A stretch of DNA of 64,000 nt, taken from contig NZ_MULI01000007.1 in assembly GCF_002939385.1 (NCBI RefSeq), positions 108,794 to 172,793 of the forward strand, written 5' to 3'. A program made the translations under genes and the position numbers. The stretch comes from Streptomyces sp. MH60. Lineage in GTDB: Bacteria; Actinomycetota; Actinomycetes; Streptomycetales; Streptomycetaceae. The notes below the pieces were generated by a model, which saw only the letters and a program-made list of their open reading frames with translations, was not told the origin of the DNA and made no database searches. Below, one piece after another: positions 9,577 to 20,084 of this stretch (positions are counted from its first letter, which is position 1; each line of letters starts with the position of its first letter).

Positions 9577-10176
9577 GTGCTCGACGCCGACTTCTTCCGC
9601 CGTTGGATGACGGCGGCCACCGCGCTGGTCGACCGCGAGGCGGAGCGGCTCACCGCCCTCGACTCACCCATCGGCGACGCCGACCACGGCAGCAATCTCC
9701 AGCGCGGGTTCACCGCCGTGGCCGCCACGCTGGAGAAGGAGGCGCCCGACACTCCCGGCGCCGTCCTGATCCTCGCCGGGCGGCAGCTCATCTCCACGGT
9801 CGGCGGTGCCTCGGGGCCCCTGTACGGGACGCTGCTGCGCCGTACCGGCAAGGCCCTCGGGGACTCCCCCGAGGTGAGCGCGGAGCAGCTGGCCGAGGCG
9901 TTGCGGGCGGGCGTGGACGCCGTCCGGACGCTCGGCGGTGCCGCCCCGGGGGACAAGACGATGGTGGACGCCCTGGTGCCCGCCGTGGACGCCCTGGGCG
10001 ACTCCTTCGCGGCGGCCCGTACGGCGGCCGCGGACGGGGCCGAGGCGACCACGCCGATGCAGGCCCGCAAGGGCAGGGCGAGCTATCTGGGTGAGCGCAG
10101 CATCGGACACCAGGACCCGGGGGCGACCTCGGCCGCCCTGCTCTTCGAGGCGCTGAAGGAGGCGGCCGGTGAGTGA
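9577..10176 (+). CDS. dhaL: Dihydroxyacetone kinase ADP-binding subunit DhaL
   Basis: A 199-residue DhaL subunit. The metal and nucleotide ligands of the family are visible: SPIGDADHGSNLQRGF near residue 30 supplies aspartates that hold magnesium-ADP, followed by TVGGASGPLYGTLL and GDKTMVDAL, and by ARKGRASYLGERSIGHQDPG with the conserved helical lid. The GTG at 9577 follows a strong AAGGAG. In the PTS-dependent system, ADP stays bound and is rephosphorylated by DhaM rather than exchanged. The stop overlaps the start of dhaM by eight bases, indicating translational coupling. Confidence 0.97.
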   Translation: MLDADFFRRWMTAATALVDREAERLTALDSPIGDADHGSNLQRGFTAVAATLEKEAPDTPGAVLILAGRQLISTVGGASGPLYGTLLRRTGKALGDSPEVSAEQLAEALRAGVDAVRTLGGAAPGDKTMVDALVPAVDALGDSFAAARTAAADGAEATTPMQARKGRASYLGERSIGHQDPGATSAALLFEALKEAAGE

Positions 10177-10579
10177 CGAGAAACTGGTGGGCGTCGTGCT
10201 GGTGTCCCACAGCGCCGAGGTCGCCGCGTCGGTGGCGGAGCTGGCGAAGGCCCTGTCGGGCGGCGCCGGGGCCGTGGCGGTCGCCCCCGCGGGCGGTACC
10301 GCGTCCGGGGAGTTCGGGACCAGTTCGGAACTGGTCGCGGCCGCCGCCGCGTCCGTGGACCGGGGCGCGGGCGTCGCCGTCCTCACCGACCTGGGCAGTG
10401 CGGTGCTCACCGTCAAGGCGCTGCTCGCCGAGGGCGACGAACTCCCGGAGAACACCCGGCTGGTGGACGCGCCCTTCGTGGAGGGCGCGGTGGCGGCGGT
10501 CGTCACGGCCTCGACGGGCGCCGACCTCGCGGCCGTGGAGGCGGCGGCCGCGGAGGCGTACTCCTACCGGAAGGTCTGA
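10169..10579 (+). CDS. dhaM: PTS-dependent dihydroxyacetone kinase phosphotransferase subunit DhaM
   Basis: A 136-residue single-domain DhaM related to mannose-type EIIA. The phosphorylated histidine is in VLVSHSAEVA near residue 14, and GGTASGEFGTSSE and TDLGSAVLTVK match the family. It takes phosphate from HPr of the phosphotransferase system and passes it to ADP on DhaL. Unlike the E. coli protein it lacks fused HPr and EI-like domains, so general PTS proteins encoded elsewhere must supply phosphate. GTG at 10169 overlaps the dhaL stop. No glycerol dehydrogenase gene or dha regulator lies beside the operon in this window. Confidence 0.95.
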   Translation: MSDEKLVGVVLVSHSAEVAASVAELAKALSGGAGAVAVAPAGGTASGEFGTSSELVAAAAASVDRGAGVAVLTDLGSAVLTVKALLAEGDELPENTRLVDAPFVEGAVAAVVTASTGADLAAVEAAAAEAYSYRKV

Positions 10580-10601
10580 TCGAAGGGTCCGGCCGGGAGG
10601 T

Positions 10602-10623
10602 CCGGGCGCAGGGCCCCGCCCGG
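10602..10623. terminator. Hairpin between dhaM and the convergent chitosanase gene
   Basis: CCGGGCG at 10602-10608 pairs with CGCCCGG at 10617-10623 around an eight-base loop. It lies 23 bp after the dhaM stop and just before the stop of the convergent gene, which is where a shared terminator is expected. No U-tract is present, as is common in Streptomyces. Confidence 0.5.
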
Positions 10624-10628
10624 TCCGC

Positions 10629-11465
10629 TCAGTCCCCGGCCACGAACCGCCGCGCCAGCCGCTCCCCCGCCTTCTCGGCCGCGGCCGTGTCCTCGATGGG
10701 CTCGGCCTCACTGCCCTTGAAGACGATGTACGTGACGTCGGAGGCCACGCCGCCGCCCGCGGGGTCCGCCGGGATGCCGAGGGAGCGTGCGGCGGCGTAG
10801 GAGGCCTCGCCGATCAGCTCGCTCGGGCCGACGTCGCCGACGACCGCGTACCGCACCCGGTCCCCGTGGACGAGGGCCGCGAGCGATCCGCCGCGGACGT
10901 CGTCCTCGCGGTGGTCCCAGGTGTCGCTGGGTCCGGGCACGACGACGTAGGGCAGGCGTTCGGCGTCCAGCGGGCGGCCGTCGGACTCCGTGAACGCGGT
11001 GGCGGGGCTGAACTGCGGGTCGGTGCGGGCGTTGCACCGGTCGCCGGGCCGGCCGTCGCAGTCGACGTCCAGGTCGGCCTTCCAGTACACGGCGTCCCGC
11101 GTGCCGCACACCGGGATGTCCGCCGGTGCTCCGGCGTCGCTGCGGTAGCGCCCGCGCGAGACGGGTGCGCAGTCCCGCACCTTGGCCAGCAGGTCGGCGG
11201 CGCGGACGGGTTCCCCGCTCCCGTCCCGCTGCGGACGGGCCCCGGCCCGCGAGCGGGGTTCGGACGGCCCGGCCGGGACGTGCGGAACGGGGCCCGTTCG
11301 GACTCCGGACCGGTCCGCGCGCAGGCTCCCGGTCCGGTCCAGGACGCCGGGCAGCAGGACCCGCGCCGGCGGGTGGGGGCGCGGCGGGGGCGGAGCGTCG
11401 GGGAACGTCGTGGGGGCGAGCAGGGCGGCGCTGGCCGCGACCAGTGTCAGCGACTGGACACGCAC
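10629..11465 (-). CDS. Secreted GH75 family chitosanase
   Basis: A 278-residue exported enzyme. The signal peptide (MRVQSLTLVAASAALLAP) is followed by a proline- and arginine-rich linker and a catalytic domain from about residue 85. Features of glycoside hydrolase family 75 are clear: YWKADLDVDCDG, TESDGRPLDAERLPYVVVPG, VVGDVGPSELIGEASYAAA and ASDVTYIVFKG, with acidic residues at the expected catalytic positions. Family members hydrolyse beta-1,4-linked glucosamine polymers by inversion. GTG at 11465 is preferred over an ATG eight codons upstream because AGGAGAGG sits right before it and the signal peptide then begins properly. It is convergent with dhaM. Confidence 0.92.
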   Translation of the reverse strand: MRVQSLTLVAASAALLAPTTFPDAPPPPRPHPPARVLLPGVLDRTGSLRADRSGVRTGPVPHVPAGPSEPRSRAGARPQRDGSGEPVRAADLLAKVRDCAPVSRGRYRSDAGAPADIPVCGTRDAVYWKADLDVDCDGRPGDRCNARTDPQFSPATAFTESDGRPLDAERLPYVVVPGPSDTWDHREDDVRGGSLAALVHGDRVRYAVVGDVGPSELIGEASYAAARSLGIPADPAGGGVASDVTYIVFKGSEAEPIEDTAAAEKAGERLARRFVAGD

Positions 11466-11864
11466 GATGGGACCTCTCCTCGGGGACATGGGCGGGCACT
11501 CGGCCCCATGTGTCCCCCAAACGCTCGCGCGGCCACCTTTCACAGGGCCAGACGGTGCACGCCCGCCGTGCGCCCCGCGTCCCGGGGACGCGCGACCGGG
11601 GGCGGGCGGGCCGGGCCTGGTCCGGCTCCGGCCCACCCGGCCGCTCATGCCGGCGCGGGTCGGCGACGACAGCGGTCCGCGCGCCGTCGGCGCGAACTTC
11701 CCCGGGTTTCCCGGGAGTTCGGCCGTGAGGTGACTCAGCATACGTAACCCGCCCGGGTGCGGTTCACCCGCGGCCCTCTTGATGTGATCGCGCCACGGCG
11801 GCATATTGGTCCGGACCTTTACAGCCGTCGCCGTCGAAGCCGGCGCCACCGGGGAGGCAGAGCC
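11466..11864. other. Intergenic region between chitosanase and lipoprotein genes
   Basis: About 400 bases with no credible gene. It must hold the promoter of the divergent chitosanase gene and that of the lipoprotein. A perfect 7-bp inverted repeat CGCGCCG-T-CGGCGCG is at 11680-11694, and paired CCCGGG motifs at about 11701-11716. The DasR-like site at 11806-11820 is described separately. Confidence 0.5.
11806..11820. promoter_or_regulatory. DasR-like (dre) palindrome upstream of the FnIII lipoprotein gene
   Basis: TTGGTCCGGACCTTT contains the palindrome GGTCCGGACC. It resembles the dre consensus ACTGGTCTAGACCAGT of the GlcNAc-responsive regulator DasR and the TGGTCCAGACC repeats known before Streptomyces chitinase genes; I count 11 of 16 matches to dre. 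It lies 45 bp before the GTG start, the right place for an operator close to a promoter. Confidence 0.45.
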
Positions 11865-12854
11865 GTGCGCGAGGTTTCCGTTCCCGCTCTCCCGCGCCGC
11901 TGCGCCCTGTTCTGCGGGGCGCTCCTCCTGCTCACGTCCTGCGGCTGGGGCTCGGCCGGGGACGGTGGCGGTGAGGGCGGCGGTCTGCCCGCGGTACCCA
12001 CGGGCGTCACCGCGAAGGCCGGCAGCGCGACCACCGTGCACGTGATGTGGAACGCGGTCGAGGACGTCGAGACCTACGAGGTCTACCGCGGGGGCACCCT
12101 GGTGAAGGAGGTGCCGGCGGCCGAGCGGATGGTGGACGTCGTCCGGCTGCGCCCCTCGACGGCGTACGTCTTCACCGTGCGGGCGCGGGACGCCGACGGG
12201 AGGCTCGGTCCGCGCAGCCGGGAGGTGCGGGCGACCACTCCCGGCGCGGTCGCCGACGACTCCGCTCCGACCCGCCCGGGGGACGTCCACGGCCGGGCGG
12301 CGGGCGGCCGTGCGGTCCAGCTCACCTGGTCGGCCGCGAAGGACAACCAGGGTGTGGTGTCGTACGACGTCTACCAGGGCGGCACGAAGGTCCACAGCGT
12401 CGGTGGCCATCAGACGGCGGCCGTGGTCACGGGGCTGCGGGCGGGCACCCGCTACTCGTTCACCGTGCGGGCGCGGGACGCCGCCGACAACGTCTCCCCC
12501 GCGGGCGCCGCCGTCCGGCTCACCACCCCGGGCACCGACGACGGACACGCCACCGCGCCCACGCGGCTGCGCGCCGCCTCGCACCGGGCCGACGGCGCCT
12601 ACTACCTCGACCTCTCCTGGGTCCCGCCGCACGCGGAGACCCCGGTGACCGAGTACCAGATCCACCTGGACGGCCGGGCGGCGACCTCGCTGGTCTACGG
12701 CGCCGACGCGCCGCGCGACCGCGCCGAGTACAGCTTCTACGCCGGACGCGAGGCCGGCGTCACGCACCGGGTGAAGGTCCGGGCGAGGCTGGCCGACGGA
12801 ACCTGGGGCGGCTTCTCGGCGGAGCGGAAGGTGACCACGGGAGCGGGCCGGTGA
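11865..12854 (+). CDS. Lipoprotein with three fibronectin type III domains
   Basis: A 329-residue exported lipoprotein. The N-terminus has a signal sequence ending in the lipobox LLTSC, so the cysteine near residue 25 should be acylated and anchor the protein outside the membrane. A glycine-rich linker leads to three FnIII repeats (about 40-125, 135-225 and 232-325), each showing the pattern W-(x)n-Y-x-V-Y/H, a terminal YxFxVRARD and TTPG linkers. FnIII repeats are usually spacers in actinobacterial carbohydrate enzymes, but no catalytic domain is attached here. GTG at 11865 follows GGGAGG. The DasR-like site upstream suggests a link with chitin or chitosan use; a binding role is a guess. Confidence 0.85.
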   Translation: MREVSVPALPRRCALFCGALLLLTSCGWGSAGDGGGEGGGLPAVPTGVTAKAGSATTVHVMWNAVEDVETYEVYRGGTLVKEVPAAERMVDVVRLRPSTAYVFTVRARDADGRLGPRSREVRATTPGAVADDSAPTRPGDVHGRAAGGRAVQLTWSAAKDNQGVVSYDVYQGGTKVHSVGGHQTAAVVTGLRAGTRYSFTVRARDAADNVSPAGAAVRLTTPGTDDGHATAPTRLRAASHRADGAYYLDLSWVPPHAETPVTEYQIHLDGRAATSLVYGADAPRDRAEYSFYAGREAGVTHRVKVRARLADGTWGGFSAERKVTTGAGR

Positions 12855-13036
12855 CCTGACGCCCGGTCGGCTCAGGTGTCCGGCGCGGTCCGGTCCGGCG
12901 GACGCGTCACCTGGCCGGTCGCGCTCCGCATGCGGGCCCGGCCGGCGCCCTGTTGGCTGCCAGAGGGGGCACGGGCGTTCCCGATCCCGGCGGCGCAAGG
13001 ATGTACCGCCGACCGTGCCGCCGGAGGGCAGTCCAC

Positions 13037-13594
13037 ATGCGCATCTCATCGCCACTTCTCCGCTCCGGTGCCACGGTGGCGGCCGCCGCCGCGCTGCCCG
13101 TCGCCCTGGCCGCCGGACCGGCTGCGGCGGGACCGGGGATCTCCGTGAGCACCACCGGGACCACGGTGTCGGTCACGACCACGGCCTGCGCCCAGCTCAA
13201 CGGCAGTTGGGGCACCGCCTCGCTGCTCACCAGCAGTCAGCGGGACTTCGCCCAGGGACGCCAGGTGGCGCTGTCCGGCAGCGGTTCGGGCCAGTCCGCG
13301 GCCTGGTCGGGAATCTCGCCGGGCACGTACACGGTGATCGTCATGTGCTCCAACAACAGCACCGCGGGCACCCAGACGGTCATCGTCTCCTCGGCCCCCT
13401 CCCCCAGGCCCTCGCCGAGCCGCTCCGCCACCCCCGCCCCGTCCGCGTCGCCGGGCGGCGTCATGGGCGGTCTGGGCGGAGCCGTCCAGGACTACGGCAC
13501 GGCCACCCTGGTGGCGGGCGGCGCGCTGGTGGGGGCCGGCGTCATCGCCGCGGCCTGGTTCCTGCGCCGCCGCTCGAAGCCGTACCGGTTCTGA
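13037..13594 (+). CDS. Secreted surface protein with C-terminal membrane anchor
   Basis: A 185-residue protein I cannot assign to a named family. It has a cleavable signal peptide (cut near VALAAGPAAA), a small globular part of about 90 residues rich in Ser/Thr with one pair of cysteines (TACAQLNG and VIVMCSNN), a Pro/Ser/Arg linker and a C-terminal transmembrane helix followed by RRRSKPYRF. The tail (YGTATLVAGGALVGAG) resembles wall-anchor tails common in Streptomyces but has no clear LPxTG or LAxTG motif. The ATG at 13037 follows GGAGG. The neighbouring chitosanase and FnIII lipoprotein suggest a cell-surface role only. Confidence 0.75.
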   Translation: MRISSPLLRSGATVAAAAALPVALAAGPAAAGPGISVSTTGTTVSVTTTACAQLNGSWGTASLLTSSQRDFAQGRQVALSGSGSGQSAAWSGISPGTYTVIVMCSNNSTAGTQTVIVSSAPSPRPSPSRSATPAPSASPGGVMGGLGGAVQDYGTATLVAGGALVGAGVIAAAWFLRRRSKPYRF

Positions 13595-13622
13595 GCGGGG
13601 GCCCACGGGGCCGCCGGGCCGG

Positions 13623-14174
13623 TCAGGCCGGTTCGTCGCCGGGCAGCTCGGCGAACTGGGCCAGGGCGTGCCTGAGCCACTGGGTCCAGAACGTCTCCAG
13701 GTCGATGCCGGCCCGCAGCACCAGGTGGCGCAGCCGGTCCTCGGTGCTGTCCCGGCCGGGCGGGAAGTCGCGCCGCTCGATCTCCTCGTACTCGGCCAAC
13801 TGCCGCTCGTGCAGCTCCAGGTGGCGTCTCAGGTCCGACTCGACCCCGTCGGTGCCGACCACGGCGGCGGCGCGCAGGCGCAGCAGCATCGTGTCCCGCA
13901 GGGGCTTGGGGTCCTGCGGGGTCGCGGTCCAGCGGGACAGTTCGGCGCGGCCCGCGGGCAGGACCTCGTACGACTTCTTCTGCCCGCGGGCCGGCTGCCG
14001 ATCGGGCAGGGCCCGGATCAGGCCCTGCGCCTCCAGTTTTCCCAGCTCGCGATAGATCTGCTGGTGCGTCGCCGACCAGAAGTAGCCGATCGACCGGTCG
14101 AACCGGCGGGTCAGCTCCAGCCCCGAGGACGGCTTTTCGACCAGGGCGGTGAGGATCGCGTGCGGGAGTGACAT
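13623..14174 (-). CDS. PadR family transcriptional regulator
   Basis: A 183-residue PadR protein: winged helix in the first 85 residues (LTALVEKPSSGLELTRRF, then THQQIYRELGKLEAQGLI, then a wing ending KKSYEVLPAGRAEL) followed by a helical Vir_C-type dimerisation domain. PadR proteins usually repress genes for detoxification or lipid and phenolic metabolism. It lies 54 bp downstream of the fadH-like gene on the same strand and is probably co-transcribed with it, making the 38-bp palindrome before fadH its likely operator. The effector is unknown. Confidence 0.9.
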   Translation of the reverse strand: MSLPHAILTALVEKPSSGLELTRRFDRSIGYFWSATHQQIYRELGKLEAQGLIRALPDRQPARGQKKSYEVLPAGRAELSRWTATPQDPKPLRDTMLLRLRAAAVVGTDGVESDLRRHLELHERQLAEYEEIERRDFPPGRDSTEDRLRHLVLRAGIDLETFWTQWLRHALAQFAELPGDEPA

Positions 14175-14228
14175 GGCCTCATCCTAGGGACGGGCCGCCC
14201 GCCGTCCGCTCTCCGCCCGCGCCCTGCC

Positions 14229-16325
<2,097 letters not shown>

Positions 16326-16355
16326 GCACACCTCACCGCACCCGGCGGGACCGGC

Positions 16356-16727
16356 TCAGCGGCTCTCGAGCCGTACGTGCAGTTCCCGCTCCTGGTCCCC
16401 GGAGGCCTGACTCAGGTCGTGCACGGTGAACAGGGAGTCCAGGGTGGTGCGGAGCCTCTCGACCGCCCAGTAGCCGCCCTGCGCGTCGGCCTCCACGGAC
16501 GCCCCGAGCCGGGCGGGGCCGCACTCGCCCCGCTGCTCGTCGGCCACGTCGAAGGTGCCGAGCCACACGGTCGGGCGCACCTCGTCGTACTCCCGGGTCA
16601 CGTCGCCCGTGTGCCGGTCGGAGGAGAAGCACGCGCACAGGGTGTCGAACACGGTCCGGGCGTCCTCCTTGCTGCACCCGCTCAGCTCCACCGAGACGGA
16701 CTCCGGATGCAGTCGCTCACCGTCCAT
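16356..16727 (-). CDS. Conserved-looking hypothetical protein, 123 residues
   Basis: I do not recognise this protein. It is small, acidic and soluble, with three cysteines (SGCSKEDARTVFDTLCACF), a central beta-like stretch (RPTVWLGTFDVADEQ) and no signal peptide or membrane segment. The codon pattern is normal for the genus and the ATG at 16727 follows AGGGAGCG at good spacing, so it is probably a real gene. Its start resembles small proteins whose N-terminal half alternates strand and helix as in ferredoxin-like folds, but this is weak. It sits between a secreted-protein gene and fadH, all on the minus strand, with gaps that suggest separate promoters. Confidence 0.65.
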   Translation of the reverse strand: MDGERLHPESVSVELSGCSKEDARTVFDTLCACFSSDRHTGDVTREYDEVRPTVWLGTFDVADEQRGECGPARLGASVEADAQGGYWAVERLRTTLDSLFTVHDLSQASGDQERELHVRLESR

Positions 16728-16818
16728 CGTGATCGCTCCCTCTCGTGGTCATGGCAGATACCGCTCTCGCCGTACCACCAGAAAAGCACCACCGGCGGCC
16801 CGGCGCGAAGGGGCCGGG

Positions 16819-17715
16819 TCAGCCCCGGGTGAACCGGTACGTCTTGCTGTCGGTGAGCACGCAGAACCCGGGCGACACGACGATCACGCGCAGGGTGCCG
16901 GTACGCCGGTCGTAGTCGACGCCCTCCGCCTCGAAGCCCCCGGAGCAGGCGCTGCGCAGGGGCAGCTGCCGCAGCGCGGTGACGTGCCCGGTGACGTCGG
17001 CGGTGCCGTTCGGCGCCGCCGACAGGTCGATCCTCAGCAGCGGCTTGGTGATGCCGAAGAGGGTGCCTTCCGGGTCGTCGGAGGAGCACAGCAGCGTGGT
17101 GGCGTCCAGGAAGTCGCAGCCCTGGACGTCGCGCACGGCGTGGTCCAGGTGGACGGTGGCCGCCTGCGGGAGGTTCGCCGAGGGCGAGGTGGCGGGGTTG
17201 ACGCCCGGGGTCGGGAAGACCAGCAGCCGGTTCATGGTGCCCCACTCGCCCGCCAGCATCCACTGCCCGTCGGGCGAGACGGCGGACCACGAGTTGTTCG
17301 GCGCCTCGCCGGGGCTCAGCGTGTGCACGTACTCCGACCAGGTCCCGTCCGGTGCCTGCACGCGGAACATCTTCGTGTTGCCGTCGTCTCGCTGGTACGG
17401 CTCGACGTAGTGGCCGTCGTAGGAGGCGTCCGGGTCGCCGACGTGGTTCCAGCCGCGGGCACTGAGGCCGAGCGGAATGGTGCCGATCCCGGTGTAGCGG
17501 TTGGGGCTGCCCGCCGGGACCTCCACCGAGGCCAGGCCCTGGCTCTCGGTCAGCGGGTCGGCCCGGTCGGAGCCCACCTCGGTCCAGGTGTCGGCGGCCC
17601 GGGCGCCCTCTGCGGCGGCGTCCGCCCGGGCCGGGCCCGCGAGGACGGCGGAGAGGGTGAGGACGGCGAGTCCGGTCAGGGCGGCGTGACAACGTTGCCG
17701 GGCACGCAGGGGCAT
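16819..17715 (-). CDS. Secreted protein, probable beta-propeller
   Basis: A 298-residue exported protein with a classical signal peptide (positively charged MPLRARQR, then a hydrophobic core ending PARADA). The mature part has repeated motifs of the kind NSWSAVSPDGQWMLAGEWGTMNRLLVF, CDFLDATTLLCSSDD and YDRRTGTLRVIVVSP, suggesting beta-propeller blades, plus a signature GTIPLGLSARGWNHVGD. Four cysteines could form disulphides. I know of similar uncharacterised secreted proteins in Streptomyces but no function. AAGGAG precedes the ATG at 17715. It is divergent from the PAS-SpoIIE phosphatase gene. Confidence 0.75.
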   Translation of the reverse strand: MPLRARQRCHAALTGLAVLTLSAVLAGPARADAAAEGARAADTWTEVGSDRADPLTESQGLASVEVPAGSPNRYTGIGTIPLGLSARGWNHVGDPDASYDGHYVEPYQRDDGNTKMFRVQAPDGTWSEYVHTLSPGEAPNNSWSAVSPDGQWMLAGEWGTMNRLLVFPTPGVNPATSPSANLPQAATVHLDHAVRDVQGCDFLDATTLLCSSDDPEGTLFGITKPLLRIDLSAAPNGTADVTGHVTALRQLPLRSACSGGFEAEGVDYDRRTGTLRVIVVSPGFCVLTDSKTYRFTRG

Positions 17716-17972
17716 CGGGGGCTCCTTGGTGGGGGTGGCCGGGCGGCACGGGACGGGCGTGGGGCACTCGGCGCACAGTCTGACCCGGCCACGGAGTCAT
17801 GTACAGACCAACTTCGGACGTGCTTCGTGCGGCGCTCCCCGGCCTGCGGGGAGATGCTGGGGGGAGACGGCGGAGCCGTGACGAACCGGTCCTCGGCGCG
17901 GTGGAACGCGGTGGGACAAGGAGGTCGGCATCGCGGGGCGTGCCGCGTCGAACGGCGAAGGCGGGGCGTGGG

Positions 17973-20084
17973 ATGAGTGCAGCGGGGTCTGCCGGGTTCG
18001 AGGGCGAGCCGTCGCCGCGTGGCCCGGTGCGGCCCAGCGGGCTGCTCGACCTGCTGAACGTGGCCTCGATCGTGCTGGACGCCGAGGGCCGGATCGTCCT
18101 GTGGAGCCCGCAGGCCGAGGAGCTGTTCGGCTACTCCGCGCGGGAGGCGCTGGGGCGGTACGCCGCCCGCATCATGGTCCACGAACGCCATCTCGACCTG
18201 GTCGTGAAGCTGTTCGAGGACGTCATGAGGACCGGCCGGAGCTGGGCCGGCGCCTTCCCCGTCCGGCACAAGGACGGCGGCACCCGGCTGGTGGAGTTCC
18301 GCAACATGCGCCTCCTGGACGACCGGGGGGACGTCTACGCCCTCGGACTCGCGGCCGACCAGTCGATGGTCCGCCGCCTGGAGCGGGACGTCGCCCTCTC
18401 CACGAGGGTGATCATGCAGTCCCCGATCGGTCTGGCCGTTCTGGACTCCGAGTTGCGGTACGTCTCGGTCAACCCGGCCCTGGAACGGATGAACGGCGTC
18501 CCCGCCGAGGACCACCTCGGCCGGACCATCCGTGAGCTGCTGCCGCAGGTGGACGCCGACCCGCTGGAGGCGGCGGCACGCGAGGTGCTGGAGACCGGAC
18601 GGCCGGTCGTCGACCGGACCGCGACCGGGCGGACCCCCTCCGACCCGGCCGAGGAGCACACCTGGTCGGTCTCGCTGTACCGGCTGGAGGACGCCCTGGG
18701 CGCCGTACTGGGTGTGGCCGTCTCGGTCGTCGACGTCACCGAGCAGTACCGGACGGCGGCCGAGGCCGAGCGCGCGCGGCGCCGGCTGGCCGCCGTCGCG
18801 GACGCCTCCGCCCGGATCGGCACCACGCTGCAACTGGACCGCACCGCGTACGAGCTGGCCGACGTGGCCGTGCCCGGCCTCGCCGACATCGCCGCCGTCG
18901 ACCTGCTGGACGCCGTGGTCGAGGGCCGGCGCAGCACGCTGGGGCCGGCCGAACCCGCGGTGATCAGGGCGCTGGCCGTGCGCGCCGACGACTGCGCCGG
19001 GGACGCGCTGCGGGCGGCCGACCCGCCCGGCCGGGTCGCCCGGTACGGACCGGACCGCCTGGTCACCGAGTGCGTGCGCACCGGCCGGCCGGTGATGGTG
19101 GCGCGGGTGACGCTGGAGGACCTGGAACGCGTCGCCCGCTCGCCGGAGGCGGCCGAGCTGCTGCGCCGGGCGGGCGTCCACTCGTACCTGGCCGTGCCGC
19201 TGATCGCGCGGGGCGAGGTGCTCGGCGCCCTGGACCTGAAGCGGATCGCCAACCCCGTGCCGTTCGACGAGGACGACCTGCTGCTGGCCCGGGAGCTGGC
19301 CGCGCGGGCGGCGCTGCAGATCGACAACGCCCGCTGGTACCAGAACGCCCGCGACACCGCCCTCACCCTCCAGCGCAGCCTGCTGCCCAGCCATCCGCCG
19401 GTGACCGGCGGGCTCGAGGTCGCCTCCCGCTACCAGCCGGCCGGGGGCACCAGCGAGGTCGGCGGCGACTGGTTCGACGTGATCGAGCTGGCGGGCGGCA
19501 GGACCGCGCTGGTGGTGGGCGACGTGATGGGCAGCGGCATCGCGGCGGCGGCCTCCATGGGGCGGCTGCGCACCGCGACGAACACCCTGGCCGCCCTCGA
19601 ACTGGACCCCGCGCAGCTGCTCGGGCACCTGGAGCGGACCACGGCGGGTCTCGACCAGGCCATCGCCACCTGTCTGTACGCCGTCCACGACCCGCACCGG
19701 CGGCGGTGCCTGATCGCCAACGCCGGGCATCTGCCCCCGGTCCGCCTGCGGGCCGGCCGGCCGGCCGAGCTGCTGGACCTGCCCACCGGGGTACCGCTCG
19801 GGGTGGGCGGCGTCGCCTTCACCACCACCGAGGTCGGCCTGGAGCCGGGCGACCGGCTGGTCTTCTACACGGACGGCCTGGTCGAGACGCGCAGACATCC
19901 GCTGGACGAGCGGCTGGACGCGCTGCTCGCCCTCCTGGAGGGTCCGGACCGCCCTCTGGAGGAGGTCTGCGACCTGCTGCTGCGCACCCTGCACGAGCCG
20001 GAGAACTCCGACGACGTGGCCCTGCTGATCGCCCGGGCCACGCCGCCGGGCTCGCGGTACGGGGCGCGGACGGTCAGCCCCTGA
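17973..20084 (+). CDS. PAS-PAS-GAF-SpoIIE phosphatase
   Basis: A 703-residue soluble PP2C regulator. Two PAS domains (about 20-130 and 140-260), a GAF domain (about 285-435) and a SpoIIE-type phosphatase (about 455-690) can be seen. Metal-binding motifs GGDWFDVIE, VGDVMGSGI, YTDGLVETR and SDDVALLIAR are intact. Unlike the two phosphatases at 2637 and 5547 it has no HATPase domain, so it should act only in the dephosphorylating direction on an anti-sigma antagonist. The ATG at 17973 fits the start of the first domain; the frame is open back to 17799 but that segment is arginine-rich with no good start. The 3' end overlaps the convergent methyltransferase gene by 11 bp. Confidence 0.88.
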   Translation: MSAAGSAGFEGEPSPRGPVRPSGLLDLLNVASIVLDAEGRIVLWSPQAEELFGYSAREALGRYAARIMVHERHLDLVVKLFEDVMRTGRSWAGAFPVRHKDGGTRLVEFRNMRLLDDRGDVYALGLAADQSMVRRLERDVALSTRVIMQSPIGLAVLDSELRYVSVNPALERMNGVPAEDHLGRTIRELLPQVDADPLEAAAREVLETGRPVVDRTATGRTPSDPAEEHTWSVSLYRLEDALGAVLGVAVSVVDVTEQYRTAAEAERARRRLAAVADASARIGTTLQLDRTAYELADVAVPGLADIAAVDLLDAVVEGRRSTLGPAEPAVIRALAVRADDCAGDALRAADPPGRVARYGPDRLVTECVRTGRPVMVARVTLEDLERVARSPEAAELLRRAGVHSYLAVPLIARGEVLGALDLKRIANPVPFDEDDLLLARELAARAALQIDNARWYQNARDTALTLQRSLLPSHPPVTGGLEVASRYQPAGGTSEVGGDWFDVIELAGGRTALVVGDVMGSGIAAAASMGRLRTATNTLAALELDPAQLLGHLERTTAGLDQAIATCLYAVHDPHRRRCLIANAGHLPPVRLRAGRPAELLDLPTGVPLGVGGVAFTTTEVGLEPGDRLVFYTDGLVETRRHPLDERLDALLALLEGPDRPLEEVCDLLLRTLHEPENSDDVALLIARATPPGSRYGARTVSP

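Noticed and set aside
10629..13055. 808-codon open frame on the minus strand
   Set aside because: Only its last 280 codons encode the GH75 chitosanase; the rest is antisense to the lipoprotein and surface-protein genes and has the arginine/glycine-rich composition of a GC-driven shadow frame.
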